Of a stretch of DNA of 5,001 bases, positions 1 through 5,001 are shown one piece after another. Each line of letters starts with the position of its first letter. Within the stretch, counting starts at the first letter, position 1. The notes under the pieces were generated by a model that was not told the DNA's origin, ran no database searches, and was given only the letters and a program-made list of their open reading frames with translations. A program made the position numbers and the translations under genes. The stretch is from the NCBI GenBank assembly GCA_030595845.1, contig JAUVCL010000147.1, positions 1 to 5,001 of the forward strand, given 5' to 3'. Origin of the DNA: Campylobacterota bacterium. GTDB lineage: Bacteria; Campylobacterota; Campylobacteria; Campylobacterales; Sulfurovaceae.

Positions 1-790
1 ACAACTCTCCGTCAACATACAAAGACGTTTGGAGTTGGAGCAGGAGTTAGTGCATGGATTGAAGAGGCAAGAATTCAGCTTACATTATCAGCCTCAATAT
101 CATTTGATTACAGGCAAGATCACTGGAGTGGAGGCATTGATCCGCTGGCATAGTGCTGTACTTGGAAATGTTTCTCCTGAAGAATTCATCTCAGTGGCTG
201 AAGATACAGGGCTAATCGTGGAGTTAGGGTATTTTGTATTTCGTTCTGCCTGTCAAGAGTATATGAAATGGAAAGATCAAGGGTTGGAACTTGATTTAAT
301 TGCCATTAATATTTCATCTGTACAGTTACGCCAAGCGGATGCTTTTAAAAACTTTAAAAGTATCCTTGATGAGACGGGTATGCAAGCTAAGAATATTGAA
401 ATTGAATTAACAGAACGGTATATTATGGAATACACCACGGAAAAGTTGACGATCCTTGATGATCTGCGTAGTATAGGCTGTCGAGTCTCCATTGATGATT
501 TTGGCACAGGATATTCATCTATGAGTTATCTCAAGAGTTTGGCGATAGATACCATAAAGATCGATAAATCTTTTATTTTGGATATCACTACCAATAAACA
601 TGATGCTCAGGTGGCTAAGACCATTATAGTATTGTTTCAAAGTTTAGGATATGAAGTGATCGCCGAAGGGGTTGAAACACTTGAACAGGAAAACTTACTG
701 AGATCGTACAAGTGTGATATGGCACAGGGGTATTATTTTGCTAAGCCAATGGATAGCAAAACATTTATAGATTTTTATCATGCAAAATAG
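1..790 (+). CDS. EAL-domain cyclic-di-GMP phosphodiesterase, C-terminal part (5' end outside window)
   Basis: Hydrolyses the second messenger cyclic-di-GMP to linear pGpG (known for the family). The frame is open from base 2, so the TTG at 29 is not a convincing start. Residues are counted from that TTG as 1. The preceding residues QRRLELEQEL resemble the linker between GGDEF and EAL domains, so the full protein is probably a GGDEF-EAL or sensor-EAL hybrid (inference). A whole EAL domain spans about residues 3-250: the EAL signature in GVEALIRW (34-40), Asn94 in NISS, Glu126/Glu129 in IELTE, the DDFGTGYSS loop (156-164), Lys177 in IKID, Glu213/Glu216 in AEGVE, and Gln233 in AQGYYFAKP. All metal- and substrate-binding positions I can recognise are present, so it is predicted to be active. 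It ends with TAG at 788-790. A possible cyclic-di-GMP-type riboswitch lies about 85 bases downstream. Confidence 0.93.
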   Translation, partial: QLSVNIQRRLELEQELVHGLKRQEFSLHYQPQYHLITGKITGVEALIRWHSAVLGNVSPEEFISVAEDTGLIVELGYFVFRSACQEYMKWKDQGLELDLIAINISSVQLRQADAFKNFKSILDETGMQAKNIEIELTERYIMEYTTEKLTILDDLRSIGCRVSIDDFGTGYSSMSYLKSLAIDTIKIDKSFILDITTNKHDAQVAKTIIVLFQSLGYEVIAEGVETLEQENLLRSYKCDMAQGYYFAKPMDSKTFIDFYHAK

Positions 791-806
791 GGTTTTTTGC
801 ACTTTT
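781..806 (+). terminator. Possible weak hairpin terminator overlapping the EAL gene stop
   Basis: TGCAAAA (781-787) is complementary to TTTTGCA (795-801), giving a 7-bp stem around a 7-base loop that contains the stop codon. It is followed by C and a four-T run (803-806). The stem has only two G-C pairs and the T run is short, so it is a weak candidate. Transcription from the phosphodiesterase gene may well read into the structured RNA downstream. Confidence 0.25.
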
Positions 807-847
807 CCAACAATTATGTTTCATTTTAATTTTTATTAAGAATATAG

Positions 848-856
848 TGCTACAAT
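848..856 (+). promoter_or_regulatory. Extended -10 promoter for the riboswitch leader
   Basis: TGCTACAAT contains a TG one base upstream of the hexamer TACAAT, which differs from TATAAT at one position. This is an extended -10 element of the housekeeping sigma factor type. No good -35 box lies 16-18 bases upstream, but the preceding 30 bases are very rich in T and A, as is common in Campylobacterota promoters. A start near 862-863 would place the aptamer about 14 bases into the transcript, a typical layout for a riboswitch. Confidence 0.5.
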
Positions 857-875
857 TCCATATACGGTTTAACTG

Positions 876-951
876 TATTGAAAAAGCCAAATTCATCGCG
901 AGGTGGGTACGGAAAGTCATGGGTCTCACGTAGATTGCCAGACTACCAATA
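876..951 (+). promoter_or_regulatory. Candidate class I cyclic-di-GMP (GEMM-I) riboswitch aptamer, divergent
   Basis: Aligned by hand to the Vibrio cholerae Vc2 aptamer recalled from memory. Matching elements in order: CAAA (888-891); a 6-bp hairpin TTCATC/GGTGGG (892-897/902-907, including U-G pairs) closed by the GNRA tetraloop GCGA (898-901); ACGGAAAG (909-916) against the consensus ACGCAAAG; a second hairpin with GTC/GAC (916-918/941-943), GG/CC (921-922/938-939) and TCT/AGA (924-926/932-934), carrying the CAYGGGTCT-like strand typical of GEMM; then TACC (944-947), holding the C equivalent to Vc2 C92 at 946. Element spacing from CAAA to AAAG is identical to Vc2. TATTG (876-880) and CAATA (947-951) could form the closing helix, but with a longer joint than usual. 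The intercalating A (914) is kept; the G20 equivalent is C (887). It may control thrC and the LysM-3D gene. Confidence 0.6.
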
Positions 952-960
952 GAGAGTTGA

Positions 961-1117
961 ACTTAGCTATTTCTAGTAAAGTTTCTTTTCTTCTATTATC
1001 TAAGTATTTAGTGTTTTGTTTGTTTCTATAATTCGTATTAGTTGACATTCTTTTCCCTAAAAAACATTCTTCTTCTCCTTGAGTTGTAGAGCAAATAGAC
1101 ACTAGATACTTATTTTT
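961..1117 (+). terminator. Possible riboswitch expression platform with large terminator-like stem
   Basis: TAAGTATTTAGTG (1001-1013) pairs with CACTAGATACTTA (1100-1112) over 13 bp with one G-U. It continues inward through 1014-1016/1097-1099, TTTG/CAAA (1019-1022/1092-1095) and TTCTA/TAGAG (1024-1028/1087-1091). Five T follow at 1113-1117. A competing 6-bp stem, ACTTAG/CTAAGT (961-966/1000-1005), uses the same bases 1001-1005, and AATAGAG (948-954) can pair with TTCTATT (991-997) at the expense of the aptamer's closing helix. Mutually exclusive helices of this kind are what a transcriptional switch needs. The stem is A/U-rich and the loop is long (58 bases), so the terminator call is tentative. 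Confidence 0.3.
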
Positions 1118-1169
1118 ACTACTCCTTTATTTTAAACCACTCATTCCCATAACCCTTAGCTTATTTAGC

Positions 1170-1175
1170 TATAAT
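1170..1175 (+). promoter_or_regulatory. -10 box (TATAAT) of a probable thrC-proximal promoter
   Basis: A perfect TATAAT lies 50 bases upstream of the thrC ATG. There is no recognisable -35 box 17 bases upstream, and the region is AT-rich. It sits inside the 12-base perfect palindrome CTATAATTATAG (1169-1180), so a repressor could occlude it (inference). If used, it would give a leader of about 43 bases and allow thrC expression independent of the upstream RNA element. Confidence 0.45.
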
Positions 1176-1212
1176 TATAGTTATTAGCGGACATAAGTAC
1201 GCATATCAACAT

Positions 1213-1216
1213 AGGA
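1213..1216 (+). promoter_or_regulatory. thrC ribosome binding site
   Basis: AGGA, eight bases before the ATG at 1225, is the only Shine-Dalgarno-like motif in the vicinity. It supports that start codon. Confidence 0.65.
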
Positions 1217-1224
1217 TAATATAG

Positions 1225-2691
1225 ATGCAATTTATTGAGACACGTGGAAATGACGGACAAAAACCTTCATCCGTGCCATTTTCAGAAGCGATACTCAGCC
1301 CAAGCGCTAGTTTTGGCGGGTTATATGTACCTTCACAGCTTCCAACTTTAGATAAAGCGTTTTTAGAAGGACATCTTTCAAGCCATTATAAAACTTTAGC
1401 ATTGGACTTTTTGCAACAATTTGGAATAGATATCGAAACAGAAGTACTCGAAGAGGCTTTAAAAAGATATGATGCATTTGATGATCCCTCAAACCCGGTT
1501 CCTCTTTCCCAAATAGAAGAAGATTGTTTTGTCTCCGAACTTTATCATGGACCTACAAGAGCTTTCAAAGATATGGCACTACAGCCTTTTGGATATGTAC
1601 TTTCAAAGTTGGCACAAAAAAGAGGTGAGCATTATCTTATCATGGCCGCAACATCTGGAGATACCGGTCCTGCTACACTGGAAACATTTAAAGACCAAGA
1701 GGGTGTGCAGGTAGCCTGTCTGTATCCTGATGGTGGAACCTCTGATGTACAAAGACTTCAAATGGTGACTGAAGATGCATCAAACCTTAAAGTAATTGGG
1801 GTTGAAGGTAGTTTTGATGATACACAAAATACACTCAAAGACCTGCTTGCTTCTGAAGATTTTAAAGCTGAATTACAAGAGCGAAACATTAAACTTTCAG
1901 CAGCAAACTCGGTAAACTTTGGACGTATTATTTTTCAGATCATTTACCATATACACTCTTATTTAGAATTACTGAGAAAAAATGAGATCACCATGGGTGA
2001 AAAAATTTATCTGGTAGTACCCAGTGGAAATTTCGGTAATGCCTTGGGTGCATATTATGCGAAAAAAGCAGGTTTACCTATAGAGAAGATACTTATCTCA
2101 TCCAATATAAATAACATATTGACAGACTGGATCAACAATGGATCGTATGATCTTACAACGCGTGAACTGATCCAAACAGAATCTCCGGCGATGGATATTT
2201 TGAAAAGCTCAAACGTTGAACGTATCATGTTCGATAAGTTTGGTGCAGCACGAACCAAAGAGCTTATGGATGCCTTGGCAAGCGCGGGTAAATATCAACT
2301 GACCCCAGAGGAACTTGCCTTATTGCGTGAAGATTTTGATGCTTCTTTCTCTGATGATGAAGAGTGTGAATCGGTAGTTGGAGCTTATGCACAAAAAGGC
2401 TATATTATGGACCCGCACACGGCAACATGTATGCGTGCTTATGAAAAATTACGAGAAAAAAATCTTAAAACGGTTGTCTATTCAACTGCTGAATGGACTA
2501 AATTCAGCCCTGCCGTTGCAAAAGCTTTAGGTCATACAGTGAAGGATGATACAGAAGCATTAAAATGGGTGAGTGAAAATACAAATGTCACTGTTCCTGC
2601 TATGATAACAGGCTTATTTAACAAGCCTGTTATGCATAGTGTTGTTGTGGCAAAAGAATCTATTAAAGGAGAGATGTTAAACTTTTTATAG
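1225..2691 (+). CDS. thrC: Threonine synthase
   Basis: Cytoplasmic PLP enzyme catalysing the last step of threonine synthesis: O-phospho-L-homoserine plus water to L-threonine and phosphate. At 488 residues it has the full length of the longer bacterial ThrC type. The N-terminal domain carries FGGLYVP (30-36). The PLP-binding lysine is Lys115 in HGPTRAFKD (108-116). The phosphate- and PLP-binding loops are TSGDTGPA (143-150) and VPSGNFGN (265-272). No key residue appears to be missing. The ATG at 1225 has AGGA eight bases upstream and gives the normal N terminus. The next gene follows 14 bases after the stop with no terminator between, so they are probably cotranscribed. The 434-base leader with an aptamer-like RNA suggests control by a cyclic dinucleotide (inference). 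An 11-bp perfect inverted repeat lies near the 3' end. Confidence 0.97.
   Translation: MQFIETRGNDGQKPSSVPFSEAILSPSASFGGLYVPSQLPTLDKAFLEGHLSSHYKTLALDFLQQFGIDIETEVLEEALKRYDAFDDPSNPVPLSQIEEDCFVSELYHGPTRAFKDMALQPFGYVLSKLAQKRGEHYLIMAATSGDTGPATLETFKDQEGVQVACLYPDGGTSDVQRLQMVTEDASNLKVIGVEGSFDDTQNTLKDLLASEDFKAELQERNIKLSAANSVNFGRIIFQIIYHIHSYLELLRKNEITMGEKIYLVVPSGNFGNALGAYYAKKAGLPIEKILISSNINNILTDWINNGSYDLTTRELIQTESPAMDILKSSNVERIMFDKFGAARTKELMDALASAGKYQLTPEELALLREDFDASFSDDEECESVVGAYAQKGYIMDPHTATCMRAYEKLREKNLKTVVYSTAEWTKFSPAVAKALGHTVKDDTEALKWVSENTNVTVPAMITGLFNKPVMHSVVVAKESIKGEMLNFL
2605..2633. repeat. 11-bp perfect inverted repeat inside thrC
   Basis: ATAACAGGCTT (2605-2615) and AAGCCTGTTAT (2623-2633) are exact reverse complements separated by seven bases. 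In RNA this forms a strong hairpin ending 58 bases before the thrC stop. No T run follows on either strand, so it does not look like an intrinsic terminator. It may affect mRNA stability or processing between thrC and the next gene, or be a protein binding site. The role is unknown. Confidence 0.6.
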
Positions 2692-2705
2692 TTTAGCACA
2701 ACGTA

Positions 2706-3854
2706 ATGTCGAGAAGTTATTTTAAAGTTTTTTTATTATCATGTTTAGTATTGGAAACAGTATCAGCAAAAACTGTGATTGACTGTAGAGTAGTTACAGG
2801 GGTTATCACAGAGTGTAATCCTTATGGTGCAAAGTTTTTGAAGGCAAAAGAGATTGTTTATGATGTAGGCACTTCAAAGCTCATTCGGGTAAAAACTTTG
2901 CCTGTTCCTGTAAAGAAACAAATGAGGGTTATTTCAGTGGCTGACATGATAGAAAAATATGTCAAAATAGAAGAATCCATACGTTTCAAAGGTAGTGAGC
3001 CAACACCTATAACGATCACTGTGATAAAAGAGCCTTTGGTCGCAGAAAAGGTTGAAGAAAGAATAGACGATATTAAGATTACTTCGGTGATAGGAGAAGA
3101 GATCTTAGCACAAATATATGCGAAAAAACCTAAAGAGGCTCAGGGTGAATATACCGTTTTAAAAGGTGATATGCTCAGTAGGATAGCAAAGAAGTTTGGC
3201 TTATCGACTAAAGTACTTGCAAGATATAATGGACTCAAAACTAAGTCTACTTTACGTGTTGGGAAAGAATTAAAACTTCCGTTTGAGCAAAAAATTATTG
3301 ATGCCTTGTCTGTGGCCAAATATACAGTAGAAGAGGGTGATAGCTTAATTTCTATTGCTGCAATGTTTAATCTTGATCCTAAATCATTGGTCGAATTTAA
3401 CAATATCAAAGCGCATACAGGTATTGCTACAGGTAGAACGATCAAGTTACCACTTCCTTATATTTTAGCTGAGATCGAAGCAAAGAAAAAAGCAGGAACT
3501 AGAAAGAAAAAGAGTGGCAAGTTGGATATGTTACACGGCTTTGGTAAAAGAAAACTCCGTGTGACAGCCACAGCCTATACATCTCATGCGAACCAAACAG
3601 ATTCTACGCCTTTTCTCGCAGCATGGAATAATCGTATTAGACCAGGAATGAAGTTGATTGCCGTCTCCAGAGATATGCTGACAAGATATGGCATGAGGAA
3701 TGGTACAAAAGTACGTATAAGTGGTTTACCAGGCTTCTATAGGGTACGTGACAAAATGAATAAGCGCTATAGAAAACGTATTGATGTCTATATGGGGTTA
3801 AATTTAAGAAAAGCCTTACGCTGGGGAAGAAGAAGCGTCGTGATTTATTGGTAG
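2706..3854 (+). CDS. Exported protein with two LysM repeats and a C-terminal 3D domain
   Basis: Probably a peptidoglycan-associated periplasmic protein. Residues 1-21 look like a Sec signal peptide: basic start, hydrophobic VFLLSCLVL, and a likely cut after VSA. Residues 22-148 match nothing I recognise and include Cys27 and Cys37, which could form a disulfide. LysM repeats, which bind N-acetylglucosamine chains of peptidoglycan, span about 149-192 (YTVLKGDMLSRIA..., ending LKLP) and 206-249 (YTVEEGDSLISIA..., ending IKLP). A basic linker (260-272) leads to a 3D domain (about 284-382), named for conserved aspartates: VTATAY, TDSTP (Asp299), IAVSRD (Asp323), VRDKMN (Asp349) and RIDVYM (Asp360). 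The fold is a double-psi beta barrel related to the MltA catalytic region and RlpA, so lytic activity on cell wall is possible but unproven. No Shine-Dalgarno precedes the ATG. With only 14 bases after thrC, translational coupling is likely. Confidence 0.88.
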   Translation: MSRSYFKVFLLSCLVLETVSAKTVIDCRVVTGVITECNPYGAKFLKAKEIVYDVGTSKLIRVKTLPVPVKKQMRVISVADMIEKYVKIEESIRFKGSEPTPITITVIKEPLVAEKVEERIDDIKITSVIGEEILAQIYAKKPKEAQGEYTVLKGDMLSRIAKKFGLSTKVLARYNGLKTKSTLRVGKELKLPFEQKIIDALSVAKYTVEEGDSLISIAAMFNLDPKSLVEFNNIKAHTGIATGRTIKLPLPYILAEIEAKKKAGTRKKKSGKLDMLHGFGKRKLRVTATAYTSHANQTDSTPFLAAWNNRIRPGMKLIAVSRDMLTRYGMRNGTKVRISGLPGFYRVRDKMNKRYRKRIDVYMGLNLRKALRWGRRSVVIYW

Positions 3855-5001
3855 TTATAGGGATTCAAAAATCTCTAAAACTTCCAAATAACGATCGGTT
3901 TTCTCTTCATATTCAGCTTCATACGCAGTCAATTCTTCACTGAGTGTTATTAAGCCTTTTTCTTCATAACACTTTGGATCATAGAGACAGGTATTAATCT
4001 CAGCTATCTTCACTTCCAACGCTTCTATCTCATCGGGAAGCTTATCATAATCCTGTTGCTCTTTATAACTTAGTTTGGTCTGCTTTTTTTCTTTAGATAT
4101 TTCTTCTTTTTTGACAGATGTTTTCACCTCTTTGTCTAAAGCATCAAGTTCTTTCATCTCTTTTTCTATTTCCAAATATTCTGTATAGGTTTGATAAGAC
4201 TCTTCTACAACTCCTTCCCCTTTAAAGATGAAAAGTTTAGAAGCTATTTTATCTATGAAATAGCGGTCATGTGAGACAAATAAAATGGCTCCGGGAAAAT
4301 TAATTAGCTTTTCTTCCAAGATGTTTATCGTCTGGATATCGAGATCATTGGTGGGTTCATCTAAAATAAGACAATCCACTTTTTTAGATAAAAGCAGGGC
4401 AAGTGCTACACGGTTTTTCTCTCCACCCGAGAGCATACCTACTTTTTTTGCTAAAAATTCTTTAGGAAATAAAAATGATTTCAAATATCCATAGACATGT
4501 AATACAGTACCTTGCACATCAATCTGATCACCACCGTCTGGACAAAAGGTTTCTATGAGTGTTTTACTGTCATCAAGCATCTCTCTATGTTGGTCAAAGT
4601 AACCTAATTCAAAATCACCTTGTTTAATGACACCTGAGTCTGGGTTGATACGTCCTAACATGAGTTTGAGAAGCGTAGATTTCCCAGCACCGTTGATGCC
4701 CACTATGGCTATCTTGTCTTTTTGCAAGATACGGGTAGTAAGGTTCTCTATAAGCTTTTTACCTGGAACCGAGTAGGACATGTTTTCAATGTCAAAAAGC
4801 ATTTTTTTACGGGAAACACCTTCCTCACGGTTAAAATGTTTTTTCTCACGTTCAAGTTCTACCATCATTTTACGAATAAGGGTAGGGTTTTTTTTGGCTT
4901 CATCACGGAGTTCATAGACGCGCTTTTTACGTCCCTGATTACGTTTTTCTCTGGCTTTTACCCCTTTAGCCAGCCAGGCATCTTCCTGTTTTAGTAGTCT
5001 A
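3855..5001 (-). CDS. uup: ABC-F ATPase of the Uup type, C-terminal part (5' end outside window)
   Basis: Soluble ATPase of the ABC-F family, which acts on ribosomes or nucleic-acid structures rather than in transport. The frame is open to the right edge, and the internal ATG at 4868 lies after characteristic linker sequence (AWLAKGVKAREKRNQGR), which in Uup joins the two ATPase domains. The real start is therefore beyond the window. The second ATPase domain is complete: Walker A GINGAGKST (4700-4674), signature LSGGEK (4433-4416), Walker B LILDE with the D-loop (about 4370-4338), and the H-loop in SHDRYF. Beyond it comes a charged Lys/Glu-rich region and a predicted coiled-coil C-terminal domain, as in Uup, where it binds DNA. 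The gene ends with TAA at 3857-3855, abutting the stop of the convergent LysM-3D gene. The symbol rests on the linker and tail; another ABC-F subtype is less likely. Confidence 0.88.
   Translation of the reverse strand, partial: RLLKQEDAWLAKGVKAREKRNQGRKKRVYELRDEAKKNPTLIRKMMVELEREKKHFNREEGVSRKKMLFDIENMSYSVPGKKLIENLTTRILQKDKIAIVGINGAGKSTLLKLMLGRINPDSGVIKQGDFELGYFDQHREMLDDSKTLIETFCPDGGDQIDVQGTVLHVYGYLKSFLFPKEFLAKKVGMLSGGEKNRVALALLLSKKVDCLILDEPTNDLDIQTINILEEKLINFPGAILFVSHDRYFIDKIASKLFIFKGEGVVEESYQTYTEYLEIEKEMKELDALDKEVKTSVKKEEISKEKKQTKLSYKEQQDYDKLPDEIEALEVKIAEINTCLYDPKCYEEKGLITLSEELTAYEAEYEEKTDRYLEVLEIFESL

Larger units (their letters stand above)
791..1224. other. Structured intergenic region without a protein gene
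   Basis: These 434 bases separate the EAL gene from thrC. I find no credible protein gene: the only ATG before thrC on the + strand, at 919, reaches a stop after four codons. The stretch holds an extended -10 promoter (848-856), a GEMM-I-like aptamer (about 876-951), alternative downstream pairings leading to a T run (961-1117), a pyrimidine-rich single-stranded-looking stretch with the direct repeat ACATTCTT at 1045 and 1064, three copies of TTAGCT (963, 1156, 1165), and a second -10 box with a palindrome (1169-1180). The long spacing and the internal structure point to a long regulated leader for thrC rather than plain spacer. Confidence 0.7.

Noticed and set aside
29..31. TTG at 29 as the true start of the EAL protein
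   Set aside because: The frame stays open upstream to the window edge and the residues before it fit the usual GGDEF-EAL linker.
1042..1070. TTGACA at 1042-1047 as the -35 of a thrC promoter
   Set aside because: The hexamer 17 bases downstream is CATTCT, a poor -10 with three matches, and the box lies in the loop of the proposed long stem. The TATAAT at 1170 is a better candidate.
2736..2744. Lipobox-like LLSC (residues 10-13) in the LysM-3D protein
   Set aside because: Only twelve residues precede the Cys and the hydrophobic segment continues past it. Signal peptidase I cleavage after VSA at residue 21 fits better.
3140..3445. Open frame on the - strand opposite the LysM region, and similar antisense frames within the EAL, thrC and uup genes
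   Set aside because: They lie wholly inside well-supported genes, lack ribosome binding sites, and their translations show no recognisable domain.
3860..3875. Hairpin GGGATT/AATCTC as a terminator between the convergent genes
   Set aside because: The stem has six pairs including a G-T, and no T run follows it on either strand.
4887..4895. A AAA AAC heptamer in frame on the - strand in uup, a classical -1 frameshift slippery site
   Set aside because: It lies in a lysine-rich linker with AT-rich codons, the protein continues normally in the zero frame, and I see no stimulatory stem or meaningful alternative frame.

Overview
The window is AT-rich bacterial chromosome with four protein genes, two of them cut by the window edges. 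The base composition, short AT-rich promoters with weak -35 boxes, and the style of the ThrC, LysM-3D and Uup proteins suggest Campylobacterota, perhaps a Sulfurovum- or Sulfurimonas-like organism. That assignment is an impression from the sequence, not a search result.

Layout. (1) Bases 1-790, + strand: the C-terminal part of a cyclic-di-GMP phosphodiesterase. The EAL domain is complete with all recognisable catalytic residues, and the frame is still open at the left edge, where the linker resembles that of GGDEF-EAL proteins. (2) Bases 791-1224: a 434-base region without a gene, but structured. It holds an extended -10 promoter, an RNA that matches the architecture of a class I cyclic-di-GMP (GEMM-I) riboswitch aptamer, mutually exclusive downstream pairings ending at a U run, and a second -10 box next to thrC. 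(3) Bases 1225-2691: complete threonine synthase (thrC). (4) Bases 2706-3854: an exported protein with two LysM repeats and a C-terminal 3D domain, only 14 bases after thrC and probably in the same operon. (5) Bases 3855-5001, - strand: the C-terminal half of an ABC-F ATPase of the Uup type, convergent with the previous gene, with directly adjacent stop codons.

How it may work together. The most interesting part is the intergenic region. An enzyme that destroys cyclic-di-GMP is followed after about 85 bases by an RNA that looks like a cyclic-dinucleotide sensor, which in turn precedes an operon for threonine synthesis and a cell-wall-associated protein. In my manual alignment the usual ligand-recognising G (position 20 of the Vibrio cholerae Vc2 aptamer) is a C, while the base that may face it has changed from C to G. 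The RNA may therefore be a divergent or altered-specificity member. The aptamer call rests on a hand alignment and should be tested with a covariance model.
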